A DNA stretch of 30,694 nucleotides from NCBI GenBank assembly GCA_039815505.1, contig JBCBZE010000010.1:1-30694 (forward strand), given 5' to 3'. Positions 24,101 to 30,694 of the stretch are shown here, in pieces (positions within the stretch are counted from its first letter, which is position 1; each line of letters begins with the position of its first letter). The translations under genes were made by a program, and so were the position numbers. The DNA comes from CANLWN01 sp039815505. Lineage in GTDB: Bacteria; Bacteroidota; Bacteroidia; Flavobacteriales; Flavobacteriaceae. The notes beneath the pieces are model-generated. The model was not told the DNA's origin. It saw only the letters and a program-made list of their open reading frames with translations, and made no database searches.

Positions 24101-24461
24101 CAGAGCCATATTTTTAACATCCTTGACCACTATTGCCGGTTTGGCCCCCTTGATGTTGGAGGAAAGTAGGCAAGCCCAGTTCCTCATCCCTATGGCCATA
24201 TCCATTGCGTATGGAATAGGCTTTGCAACCTTGTTAACCTTATTGGTACTCCCTATATTTTTGAGTTTTAGCAACAAGATGAAGGTGAGCGTAAAGTGGT
24301 TGGCTACGGGAGATGATATTTCAAAGGAAGAAGTAGAACGTGCCATCAAAGAGCAAAAAGAAGAAGCCCATTTGAAGAAGGAAATGGGGCAATCGTTAAA
24401 TGGGTCGCATACAAAAATTTCGAATACTGCAGAGATTCATGAAGAAACTCCCAATGCCTAG
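21177..24461 (+). CDS. RND-family efflux permease
   Basis: A 1094-residue inner-membrane proton-driven exporter of the AcrB/HAE-type RND superfamily. TM1 is at residues 12-32; two large periplasmic loops and two sets of six helices follow. Helix 4 carries the proton-relay aspartates D397/D398 in GILVDDGIVIAEN. In helix 10 the position matching AcrB K940 is asparagine (N944 in GIMVNDGLVLIGKF), as in many RND clades outside AcrB. It ends in a charged cytoplasmic tail. It starts inside the adaptor stop codon (ATGA) and is followed 13 bp later by the outer-membrane partner. The substrate cannot be read from the sequence; an organic-compound pump is more likely than a metal pump. Confidence 0.95.
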   Translation: MRKVIAYFIKYHVAVNVIIIAFFIFGIVGAISLKSSFFPLTDSKNVAITITYPGASPQEIEEGIVLKIEDNLKGLEGVDRVTSTSRENSGSINVEIEKGRDIDFMLLQVKNAVDRVPSFPTGMEPLIVSKLEAIRQTISFAISGENIPLSTLKQIGRQIENDIRGIDGISQISITGYPDEEIEVAVNESSLLAYGLSFTDVSQAVANANILVTGGNIKTSAEEYLIRANNRSYYGDELSNLIIRADASGQTIRLKDIAVVRDRFSETPNASYFNGDLSVNTTITSTNTEDLISSADKVKDYVAEFNQKYNNVQLNVVRDLSTTLTQRTQLLTENAMMGMFLVLLFLSLFLNTRLAFWVAFGLPVAFLGMFVFAGFFDVTINVLSLFGMIIVIGILVDDGIVIAENIYQHYEKGKTPVQAAIDGTMEVIPPIVSAIVTTLLAFSIFLFLDGRIGEFFGEVSVIVILTLVVSLVEALIILPAHLAHSKALKPHDDGPKKGLAKVFAKLRVINKIGDQIMSWLRDNVYSPTLRFALRYKLLMFSFFIAALILTFASIGGGIIRTAFFPRIASDRVQVELLMPNGTNEKVTDSIISLIEEKAKIVNQELTDTYLKGTDKVLFENMIKNIGPGSSAATLSINLLPGEERPDVIQSSLVSNRLRELVGPVIGVESLIYGSGGNFGGDPVSVSLLGYNIQELKAAKKELKEAMINNAALKDVADNDPAGIKEIRLELKENAYLLGLDLRTIMNQVRAGFFGAQAQRFQRGQDEIRVWVRYDRDNRSSITDLDEMRIVTPNGNRVPLKEIANYTIERGDVAVNHLDGQREIQISADLKDDKTTSATDIMTEIRTEIMPDIQSKYPTVTASYEGQNREAGKLLGSLRFVGLTVLALIYMTIAFTFRSFSQPLMLLLLVPLSLTAVGWGHWIHDFPINILSMLGIIALIGIMVNDGLVLIGKFNSNLRLGMTFDDAIYEAGRSRFRAIFLTSLTTIAGLAPLMLEESRQAQFLIPMAISIAYGIGFATLLTLLVLPIFLSFSNKMKVSVKWLATGDDISKEEVERAIKEQKEEAHLKKEMGQSLNGSHTKISNTAEIHEETPNA

Positions 24462-24474
24462 AATACACACAAGA

Positions 24475-25842
24475 ATGAGGAAAGAATATTTTACCCTAAC
24501 ACTGTTTTGGGCATTTGTAATTTGTGGACAAGCGCAAGAAAAAATACTATCCAAAGAAGATGCCGTTTCAGTTGTCTTAGAAAATAACTTTGGGATTCAG
24601 GTCGCTAAAAACGAAGTAGAAATTGCCGAGAACAACAAAAGTATATTAAATTCAGGTTTTCTGCCAACACTTACAGGTATTGCAGGTGCAAACTACCAAA
24701 GGGACGATTCAACCTTTGAGTTTCCCGGCCAATTTGTTGATGACCCGGTCACCGGGGAACAGGTGCCAAGACCGGACACAGAATTAAGTAAAGCGGAAGC
24801 ACAGCGTTACAATTCTTCTTTGAACGCTGATTATATCCTTTTTGATGGTTTAGGCCGTTTTTATAATTATAAAAGACTTAAAGAGCAATATCAATTGAGC
24901 GAGCTTCAAGCTAGGGAGACTATTGAAAACATTATTTTACAGTTGTTCAGCATCTATTTTGAAGTTGCGAGGCTTTCCGAAAATGAAAGAGTGTTCCAAC
25001 AAGCTTTGGACATATCCACTCAGCGTATTACGAGGGCCGAATATGCTTTTGAATATGGACAGAATACACGACTGGATATTCTGAATGCCCAAGTAGATGT
25101 AACCAATGACAGCATTAATTTGCTCAATACCCGACAACAGTTGGCCAATACCGTGCGGGACCTCAATGTAATTCTTGCTCAAAATCTTAATAATGTCTAT
25201 GAGGTGGATACCTTGGTACGGTTTACGCCCAAAATACAGTTGGAAGAATTTATTTCACAAGCAGACCTAAATAATGTGGCCCTGCTTCAGACGGAACGTA
25301 ATCTGGCCATAAACGCCTATGATATAAAGGTGAGCAAATCCGGTTATTTGCCTACACTGGCACTTAATGGTTCTTATGGATGGAATTTGAACCAAAATGC
25401 CCCCTCTGCCTTTTTCCCTGGCGTTAACCAGAACAATACACGTAGTTTTGGACTTGGTGCGACCCTTACCTGGAACCTGTTTGATGGCGGCGGTACCACT
25501 GTTCGGGTAAAGAACGCCAAAATTGCCTACGAGAACCAAGAATTGCAGAAGGCCCAGGTGCTGCTGGAAGTTAAACGCGATATAGAGAATGCATTGGCCA
25601 TTTACGAAAACCTGCTTGCCATTTTTAAGATTCAGGAACAAAATGTTATAACCAACAAAAATAATTTTGAGCGTTCAAAGGAACAGTTCCAATTAGGGAG
25701 AATTACCTCGATTGAGTTTCGGCAGGCGCAAATAAACCTTTTGAATGCCCAAACCAATAAAAACTTGGCGAAATATGATGCTAAGTTATCCGAGTTACAA
25801 TTGTTACAGCTCACGGGACAATTGTTGAATGTAGCGTTCTAA
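24475..25842 (+). CDS. TolC-family outer-membrane efflux channel
   Basis: A 455-residue protein. From the ATG at 24475 it begins with a signal peptide (MRKEYFTLTLFWAFVICGQAQ) and then EKILSKEDAVSVVLENNFGIQVAKNEVEIAE, the start of the first outer-membrane-efflux-protein repeat. Two repeats of long helices and short strands follow (for example NARLDILNAQVDVTNDSI-like text near residue 200 and SIEFRQAQINLLNAQTN near 430). The protein has no lipobox, so it is a TolC-like channel rather than an OprM-like lipoprotein. Longer starts at 24400, 24439 or 24454 overlap the permease gene or put extra basic residues before the signal. It completes the MarR-adaptor-RND-TolC operon. Confidence 0.93.
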   Translation: MRKEYFTLTLFWAFVICGQAQEKILSKEDAVSVVLENNFGIQVAKNEVEIAENNKSILNSGFLPTLTGIAGANYQRDDSTFEFPGQFVDDPVTGEQVPRPDTELSKAEAQRYNSSLNADYILFDGLGRFYNYKRLKEQYQLSELQARETIENIILQLFSIYFEVARLSENERVFQQALDISTQRITRAEYAFEYGQNTRLDILNAQVDVTNDSINLLNTRQQLANTVRDLNVILAQNLNNVYEVDTLVRFTPKIQLEEFISQADLNNVALLQTERNLAINAYDIKVSKSGYLPTLALNGSYGWNLNQNAPSAFFPGVNQNNTRSFGLGATLTWNLFDGGGTTVRVKNAKIAYENQELQKAQVLLEVKRDIENALAIYENLLAIFKIQEQNVITNKNNFERSKEQFQLGRITSIEFRQAQINLLNAQTNKNLAKYDAKLSELQLLQLTGQLLNVAF

Positions 25843-25910
25843 GGTGTTATTCGTTATATAGGAATAGAGTATTGGTCATTTCTAACGGAATCCATAAGTT
25901 TTCATCGATT

Positions 25911-26093
25911 ATGTACGAACATTTTTTTCAATGTCCTTATTGCTGGGAGGAAATTTCGATGCTCCTGGATACTTCCGTCTCTCAACAGACGTATATTGAG
26001 GATTGCGAGGTCTGTTGCAACCCGATTGAAGTGACGCCCCGGTTTTTGGATAATGAATTGCAAGGTCTTGATGTCAGGAATATTGGTCAGTAG
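25911..26093 (+). CDS. CPXCG-motif cysteine-rich protein
   Basis: A 60-residue protein with two CxxC pairs: CPYC (C8/C11) and CEVC (C32/C35), with an extra cysteine at 36. It starts MYEHFFQCPYCWEEISMLLD, the signature of the small CPXCG zinc-ribbon family found in many Gram-negative bacteria. Its role is not known. The ATG at 25911 is preferred over a longer form because the family begins a few residues before the first CPxC. It lies 68 bp after the TolC-type gene and may be read through from the efflux operon, but no promoter or terminator can be placed in that gap. Confidence 0.87.
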   Translation: MYEHFFQCPYCWEEISMLLDTSVSQQTYIEDCEVCCNPIEVTPRFLDNELQGLDVRNIGQ

Positions 26094-26094
26094 G

Positions 26095-26130
26095 TTATCG
26101 CTATGATAATTTGTTTGTCCCTAGCGATAA
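26095..26130. repeat. Inverted repeat in front of the MFS transporter gene
   Basis: TTATCGCTA (26095-26103) and TAGCGATAA (26122-26130) are perfect 9 bp inverted copies with an 18 bp spacer. The left arm begins right after the CPXCG stop codon, and the right arm ends 48 bp before the MFS ATG. No T-run follows, so an operator or leader structure fits better than a terminator. Confidence 0.45.
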
Positions 26131-26178
26131 GTGTCTCCCTTATTCCGTATTTTTAGATATCATCAAATAAGGTTCTTC

Positions 26179-27525
26179 ATGAAACTATCTACCATTATAC
26201 CTTCTAACATATTTCCTATATTACTGGTAAATTTTATCGGTATTCTAGGATACAGTATTGTTATTCCCATTCTTATTTTCATTGTAACCGATATGGGAGG
26301 CAACGGTTTTATCTATGGTATTTTAGGTGCTACTTATCCCTTTTTTCAATTTATTGGAGCACCGATTTTAGGAAGCCTATCCGATCGTATTGGACGAAAA
26401 AAAGTATTGGTCATCAGCCAAGCAGGGACGTTTGTTGCATGGACGTTGTTTCTGCTGGCCTTTATACTCCCAAAAACCGAGCTTTGGTCCCAAGATTCTG
26501 AATTGACCGGCAGTTATATGATGACCTTACCTTTGATCACCATTTTCATAGCCCGAATTTTTGACGGATTTACGGGAGGCAACGTTTCCGTGGCCAATGC
26601 ATATTTATCGGATATTTCCACAGATCAAGATCGAAATAAAAATTTTGGTAAAATGGGCGCGTCCACTAGTTTGGGATTTGTCTTGGGACCGGCCGTGGCA
26701 GGTATTTTGGCTTCAACTTTTTTGGGGGAAGTGTTACCTTTATTATTGGCCGCACTTATTTCCCTTATTGCTATTTTTGTAATCAATACCCGTCTAAAAG
26801 AGAGTAATCCCTGTGTCGTGGATACCGTAGGATTGCGGAACACGTCTTTTCGCAGATTTTTTCAAGTAGAGCATAAGGACTGTTATACGGAAGGTGATAT
26901 TGAGGCCAATCCGGAAAAAAAAGGATGGGGTGTAATATTGCGACAACCGGGAATACCTTTGCTCTTTTCGGTATATTTTCTAACCTTTTTGGCATTTAGT
27001 CTTTTCTATGCCGGTTTACCTATTTACGCAAATACTTTATTAAAATGGACAGCTATTGATTTAGGTATTTTTTTAGCGTATTCCAGTTTTATCATGATAT
27101 TGGTACAAGGCCCTGTTCTTTCCAGACTTTCGGATAAAATGCCCAATCAATCTTTGATATTGATAGGTTCTTTGTTCCTTACAAGTAGTTTTTTGCTGTT
27201 GTCTATGCAGGATATTATTGTACTGTATATTGCCAATACATTATTGTCTATTGGTAATGGGTTGATGTGGCCAAGCTTTTTAGCACTTTTAGCAGGAACC
27301 GGGAGTCCTCAAATGCAAGGAGCTATTCAAGGATATGGGAATAGTACGGGCAGTTTTGCCAGCATGTTGGGACTTATATTGGGAGGCCTTCTTTTTGAAA
27401 ATATTGGTACAATGGTCTTTTTTGTAGGCGGAATTATCTTTTTGATCATTACCATTTTAATGACGATAAACTTTTTGCAGCGAAGAAAAAGAAAAAATGT
27501 CCCTGCTGAACCGGTACCCGTATAG
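26179..27525 (+). CDS. Major facilitator superfamily transporter (TetA/multidrug type)
   Basis: A 448-residue inner-membrane protein with about 12 transmembrane helices. Motif A between helices 2 and 3 is GSLSDRIGRKKVLV (about 62-75); FIARIFDGFTGGNVSVANAYLSDIS and GFVLGPAVAGIL are the motif-B/C-like blocks of drug/H+ antiporters and of TetA-type MFS proteins. A central cytoplasmic loop (about 210-255, charged, with ANPEKKGWG) separates the two halves. The ATG at 26179 begins the protein just before helix 1 (IPSNIFPILLVNFIGILGYSIVIPIL). The substrate is unknown; automated annotation often labels such proteins tetracycline transporters without proof. Monocistronic by spacing. Confidence 0.9.
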   Translation: MKLSTIIPSNIFPILLVNFIGILGYSIVIPILIFIVTDMGGNGFIYGILGATYPFFQFIGAPILGSLSDRIGRKKVLVISQAGTFVAWTLFLLAFILPKTELWSQDSELTGSYMMTLPLITIFIARIFDGFTGGNVSVANAYLSDISTDQDRNKNFGKMGASTSLGFVLGPAVAGILASTFLGEVLPLLLAALISLIAIFVINTRLKESNPCVVDTVGLRNTSFRRFFQVEHKDCYTEGDIEANPEKKGWGVILRQPGIPLLFSVYFLTFLAFSLFYAGLPIYANTLLKWTAIDLGIFLAYSSFIMILVQGPVLSRLSDKMPNQSLILIGSLFLTSSFLLLSMQDIIVLYIANTLLSIGNGLMWPSFLALLAGTGSPQMQGAIQGYGNSTGSFASMLGLILGGLLFENIGTMVFFVGGIIFLIITILMTINFLQRRKRKNVPAEPVPV

Positions 27526-27622
27526 TGTATTAAAAAAGATATCTTTTGACTTTTAGGGACGTTATCTTTTGTAAAAGCAAAAAGGTATTGTTCCATTGGG
27601 ATATGTTGTTAGACCCTATTGT

Positions 27623-27674
27623 AAAAATGTAAGCACTGGTGACCTGGATGTATTTTAAATCACCAGTGCTTACA
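27623..27674 (-). terminator. Hairpin terminator between convergent genes
   Basis: TGTAAGCACTGGTGA (27628-27642) and TCACCAGTGCTTACA (27660-27674) are perfect 15 bp inverted copies with a 17 nt loop. On the minus strand the stem is followed by TTTTT (plus strand 27623-27627), so it can end the SGNH lipoprotein transcript. In the plus direction it lacks a T-run, although the structure could still act on MFS read-through. Confidence 0.7.
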
Positions 27675-27702
27675 CATAGTTGGTAAGGGATGTTTCTGAA
27701 AC

Positions 27703-28467
27703 CTATTCTAAGATATTTATCAAGACATCGTAATAGCGATTGGCTATAAAGGCCGCACCTGCCAAATTATAATGTACATCATCGGCAAGAAAGGAATCAT
27801 TGAAACCGGTCATCATATCCACTGTTAGAACATTGGACGTGGATGTTGTCTGCTGTTGTGCCAACATAGGGATGTCCTGTAACGCCCTATTATAAAAATC
27901 CAAAAACTCTTGAGTTTGTTCATTGGAAAGAGGCGGTGCGGGCAGTTCCAAGAAAATGGTTACATTAGGATTAACCGCTTGTATGGCGTCTATAATTGCA
28001 TTAATGTTGGATATGGTCCGGGCATAATCATCTATGCCGTCATTGCCTCCCGGAGAGCTAAAAAGAACAATATCCGGGATGGTACCCAAATCCCTTAACC
28101 ATACATCTATTTCTGCCAAAATACCACTCGAGGTGATTCCTCCTCGACCCTCGTGATCCGTATCGAAGCGCAACCCGTTAAAATCCGGGTAGGTAGCATT
28201 ATCCGTCTCGGTTCCTATAAAATCAAAATCATAACCATCGTCGATAAGCAATTTCCATAAATCATATCGATAGCTCTCATATTCCGGTCGTGCGCCTGCC
28301 ACCCTGGAAGCTCCCAAAGGCATAATTTTATTCGCGGAGGTGCTTGGAACACTATTGGTGTTCGTATCGGTAGTTGTATTGGAATTATCATCATTGCTGC
28401 AGGCAGTGATCCCGCATAGTAGTGTTAACAGGATAATTCGGTTAAGGCTCTTTTTCAATAAGTTCAT
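27703..28467 (-). CDS. SGNH/GDSL-type hydrolase lipoprotein with altered GDS motif
   Basis: A 254-residue lipoprotein. The signal peptide ends in GITAC (lipid cysteine at 23), followed by SNDDNSN and an N/T-rich linker to about residue 46. The SGNH fold then begins: block I is IMPLGASRVAG, where the family normally has GDS; serine 54 is kept as the nucleophile but the aspartate is alanine. Block II is GRGG (107-110), block III GGND (140-143) and block V DDVH (D229 and H232). YRYDLWKLLIDDGYDFDFIGT is shared with secreted SGNH esterases of the polysaccharide-processing type. The acidic residues after the cysteine suggest surface exposure. The substrate is unknown; a carbohydrate or lipid ester is likely. 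The AraC-type gene lies 136 bp upstream on the same strand. Confidence 0.85.
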   Translation of the reverse strand: MNLLKKSLNRIILLTLLCGITACSNDDNSNTTTDTNTNSVPSTSANKIMPLGASRVAGARPEYESYRYDLWKLLIDDGYDFDFIGTETDNATYPDFNGLRFDTDHEGRGGITSSGILAEIDVWLRDLGTIPDIVLFSSPGGNDGIDDYARTISNINAIIDAIQAVNPNVTIFLELPAPPLSNEQTQEFLDFYNRALQDIPMLAQQQTTSTSNVLTVDMMTGFNDSFLADDVHYNLAGAAFIANRYYDVLINILE

Positions 28468-28602
28468 ACGCTTCTATTTTTTTAATGTTAAACTTTCACT
28501 CAGTAACATTACGATAGTATGCTTAAAATAGTATAAGGTTAAACTCCTGAAAAATGCTTTTGATATCCGGATATTGACTATTTAAGAGAATATAGGACAA
28601 CT

Positions 28603-29664
28603 CTATAATTTTTTGAATGCTCCCGGCGAAATACCCACTTCTTTTTTAAAGGTTTCATAGAACGTACTTCTTGATTTAAACCCCACTTCCTTGCCAATTG
28701 CTTCCAAGGAGAAAATATCAAAACGTTCGTCCTTCAACATGTTCTTGGCAAGTGCAATTCTATGTCGATTGACAAAGTCATTGAAACCAATTTGCCCCTC
28801 CTCTTTTAAAATTCTAGTAATAGAACTTGCACTTAATCCCAGTACAGAGGCCAGTGATTCCCTATTGAAATCTGGATTTCTAAAGTATTCGTTCTCTTTC
28901 ATTAATTGTTTAATATGATCAAAGCGGGTAAGGTTACCTTGGTTTTTCAAAATTGAAACCGTTTTTTTCTTGGTATCGTATATTTTTTTTATCGTTTTCC
29001 GTTCGTGTTCCACCTGTAATCGCTGTACTCCTAGATATGTCAGTCCAATAAAAAACAAAGAAATTCCCATACCCAAATACTCCCAGAAATCGGCATTGAA
29101 CCATACTTCTATAAATTCCAATATCAGAAAGGACAGCATCACTATAATGAGTCCTATGGAAATAATATAGACCCATTTTTTGAAAGCACCTTCGCTATCA
29201 CTTCTTTTTACTTTTAGCGTAAAGAGCACAATTATGAGGCTATTAAATAGAATGGGACCATACAGTTCTAATGGCTCTATTTGTTCAATGAGGTTTTCAT
29301 AGGTATTGTAACTAAACAATTCGGCCATTAAAATAGCAGTGTATACCATACTAAAAAGTACAAAAGGACCTGCCAAAAAAATATAGGTAAGGGGTTCAAT
29401 GCTTTTCTTTAGCGTAAAACAGACATACATATATAAAAAGGAAGCGAAAAGATATTCTATCCTAAAAAGTTCCAAAAACTCCTCAATAAATGTACCTTCC
29501 AGCAAGCCATGTATTCTTGCGATAAGTAAGGAAAGGATAAGTAGGGAAGTAGCCAGAAATTTATTTGGATAGCTTTTATACTTTTTTGAAGCATATAATA
29601 AGATGGCAAAAAAGACAACCAAAATAACACCGACGAAAATAAAAATTTGTTCTGCTTCTATCAC
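28603..29664 (-). CDS. Membrane-anchored AraC-family regulator (7TM sensor + HTH)
   Basis: A 353-residue regulator with a GTG start. The N-terminal half contains seven hydrophobic helices (about 7-26, 36-54, 70-86, 92-114, 135-152, 165-188 and 193-216). A basic linker (HERKTIKKIYDTKKKT) follows, then a C-terminal AraC-type double helix-turn-helix (about 250-353) with SLASVLGLSASSITRILKEEG and the signature IGKEVGFKSRSTFYETFKKEVGISPGAFKK. In Bacteroidota such proteins are thought to sense a signal in or at the inner membrane and act on DNA directly. The signal is unknown. Its neighbours on the same strand are the SGNH lipoprotein downstream and the tandem SnoaL-like protein upstream, which are candidate targets by position only. 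Confidence 0.92.
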   Translation of the reverse strand: MIEAEQIFIFVGVILVVFFAILLYASKKYKSYPNKFLATSLLILSLLIARIHGLLEGTFIEEFLELFRIEYLFASFLYMYVCFTLKKSIEPLTYIFLAGPFVLFSMVYTAILMAELFSYNTYENLIEQIEPLELYGPILFNSLIIVLFTLKVKRSDSEGAFKKWVYIISIGLIIVMLSFLILEFIEVWFNADFWEYLGMGISLFFIGLTYLGVQRLQVEHERKTIKKIYDTKKKTVSILKNQGNLTRFDHIKQLMKENEYFRNPDFNRESLASVLGLSASSITRILKEEGQIGFNDFVNRHRIALAKNMLKDERFDIFSLEAIGKEVGFKSRSTFYETFKKEVGISPGAFKKL

Positions 29665-29834
29665 TTAAATAGTAATCATGGTAGACTAAAAGAGGTCCGT
29701 TTGATATTATTTTTCGTTGGTTAGCGTATGTGTTCCATGGAACGAGGGCAATTGTACACTTTTAGGCCAAACTTGTGCTAAAATCCAGTAGGGATTTAAC
29801 TAATGGCTTTTCCTATGGGCAATATACTTAAATT

Positions 29835-29871
29835 AAAGGAAAAGCGGTTTGGGTCTCAACCCAAACCGCTT
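29835..29871 (-). terminator. Terminator of the tandem SnoaL-like gene
   Basis: AAGCGGTTTGGGT (29842-29854) and ACCCAAACCGCTT (29859-29871) form a 13 bp GC-containing stem with the tetraloop CTCA. On the minus strand it runs into TTTTCCTTT. It lies 31 bp after the stop of the 29903 gene. The rest of the 238 bp gap up to the AraC-type gene shows only a 12 bp palindrome and no firm promoter. Confidence 0.8.
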
Positions 29872-29902
29872 GTTCGTAATAGCTGCTATAATTTATATGT
29901 AG

Positions 29903-30688
29903 CTATCTAAAATTAAATTTTCCATTTTTGTGTTTGTGCTCGGAAGATGGTAAAATGGTTTCTAGAACGTCCCAATGTTCCGCTATTTTTCCATTTTGCA
30001 CTCTAAATAAATCATAGAAGGCGGTATGTTTTCCGCCAAACTGTCCTTCGCTGACCGAAAGGACAAAGTTTCCTTCTCCAAGTACGATATGATTTTTTTC
30101 ATAAACCATGGTCATACCGTTTTTTGCCATTTGCTCCAGCGCTTTGCCCAATCCCGAAAGACCATCACCGATCATGGAGTTATGTTGTATATAGTTATCA
30201 CCATCAAAATAGCTCCCCATTTTGTCAAAACCACCATTAACCAAAACGGTGTTCACAAAATCCTTTACCAATAATTTATTGGTTTCTGTTTTATCTAAGT
30301 CCTCCAAAGCTGTACCTCCATCTGTTTGCGTACGATTACTTGGGTTTTTCGTCGCTACCGCGGATAGGTTGTCCCAGTGTTCCACAATTTTACCATCTTC
30401 GAAACGGAAAATGTCAAAACCGACCTTGGGTCCAAAAAAGTCATAAATAGTATGGGAAAAGGTATAGTTCTCATCTTGAAACGAACGTACAACATTGGCT
30501 TTAAAACCACCTTCGGGGGCGTTTTGTAACACAGCTCCAAAGCCCTCCAGACCATCCGCTACGGAAAGATTATGCTGCCTATAGTTTGTTGGATCAATAT
30601 AGGCTATTGTTGATGTATCCCCGGTCTCTAAACTTATCAATAGGGCCGAGGCCTTTTCTTTATTACTGAGTTCTTTTTGTGGTTCCAT
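29903..30688 (-). CDS. Protein with two tandem NTF2/SnoaL-like domains
   Basis: A 261-residue protein made of two homologous halves of the SnoaL/NTF2-like fold. Repeat 1 (about 10-110) has YRQHN at 36-40, then a DGLEGFGAVL helix and FRFEDGKIVEHWD ending at 106. Repeat 2 (about 135-245) has YIQHN at 166-170, DGLSGLGKAL, and FRVQNGKIAEHWD ending at 240. The shared YxQHN ... GKIxEHWD pattern is typical of the predicted SnoaL-like aldol-condensation/isomerase-type proteins. A linker rich in T, N and D joins them. No signal peptide is visible from the ATG at 30688, but the reading frame stays open to the window edge, so a longer N-terminus cannot be excluded. The reaction is unknown. Confidence 0.82.
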   Translation of the reverse strand: MEPQKELSNKEKASALLISLETGDTSTIAYIDPTNYRQHNLSVADGLEGFGAVLQNAPEGGFKANVVRSFQDENYTFSHTIYDFFGPKVGFDIFRFEDGKIVEHWDNLSAVATKNPSNRTQTDGGTALEDLDKTETNKLLVKDFVNTVLVNGGFDKMGSYFDGDNYIQHNSMIGDGLSGLGKALEQMAKNGMTMVYEKNHIVLGEGNFVLSVSEGQFGGKHTAFYDLFRVQNGKIAEHWDVLETILPSSEHKHKNGKFNFR

Positions 30689-30694
30689 TTTTTC

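Noticed and set aside
26179..27525. Calling the MFS protein a tetracycline-resistance determinant
   Set aside because: General MFS motifs are seen, but nothing in the sequence proves tetracycline as a substrate.
27531..27580. AT-rich short palindrome after the MFS gene (AAAAGATATCTTTT) as its terminator
   Set aside because: The stem is only 7 AT-rich pairs without a loop or a clear T-run, so it is too weak to call.
28563..28574. 12 bp palindrome ATATCCGGATAT between the AraC-type gene and the SGNH lipoprotein
   Set aside because: Same chance level, single copy, different in sequence from the other palindrome, so no shared operator can be argued.
29732..29743. 12 bp palindrome GTTCCATGGAAC upstream of the AraC-type gene
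   Set aside because: A 12 bp perfect palindrome is expected about once per 4 kb by chance; there is one copy only and no nearby promoter box.
1..30694. tRNA, rRNA, CRISPR array, insertion sequence or prophage
   Set aside because: None was found on reading both strands: no cloverleaf-like segments with CCA-region features, no regularly spaced repeats, no transposase or integrase motifs.

Overview
The window looks like a chromosomal segment of a marine-type Flavobacteriaceae (phylum Bacteroidota). The main evidence is the complete gliding/type 9 secretion core gldK-gldL-gldM-gldN. Supporting signs are -7 promoter boxes of the TAnnTTTG type, A-rich leaders without Shine-Dalgarno sequences, DUF983 and CPXCG small proteins, and lipoproteins with acid-rich residues after the lipid cysteine. 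The genus cannot be read safely from the sequence. I see no rRNA, tRNA, IS element, integrase, CRISPR array or phage gene, so this is core-genome DNA with a few accessory-looking genes at the right end.

Left part (1-4840, all minus strand): the first codons of groES lie at the left edge. A compact operon, miaB - sigma-54-type activator - lptE - TPR-type protein - secG, has a recognisable promoter (4809-4840) and a terminator (135-167). It combines tRNA modification, transcription control, LPS export and Sec translocation. A sigma-54-like -24/-12 element sits in front of groES.

Middle part (4929-14837, plus strand): an LVIVD-repeat lipoprotein; then topA, followed after 2 bp by a ureohydrolase-fold protein that has lost most of the family's metal ligands; then gldKLMN. 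GldL and GldM form the proton-driven inner-membrane motor, and GldK (lipoprotein) and GldN form the periplasmic ring under the outer membrane. The cluster ends at a strong perfect-palindrome terminator.

14897-19478: an FAD-dependent oxidoreductase with a promoter so close to its ATG that a leaderless mRNA is likely; a DUF983 protein on the opposite strand; an ABC-F ATPase; and a plant-type leucine-rich-repeat secreted protein with its own terminator.

19522-25842: a self-contained tripartite efflux operon. A MarR regulator has a 15+2+15 bp inverted repeat just upstream, followed by the periplasmic adaptor, the RND permease (4 bp overlap) and a TolC-type outer-membrane channel. Then come a tiny CPXCG zinc-ribbon protein and an MFS exporter.

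27623-30694 (minus strand): an SGNH-hydrolase lipoprotein with an altered GDS motif (GAS), a seven-helix membrane-anchored AraC-type regulator, and a protein made of two tandem NTF2/SnoaL-like domains, each region separated by hairpins. I found no clearly new multi-gene system. The best leads are the degenerate ureohydrolase tied to topA and the gld cluster, the sigma-54-like groES promoter near a sigma-54 activator, the hairpin between gldM and gldN, and the variant SGNH and tandem SnoaL proteins.
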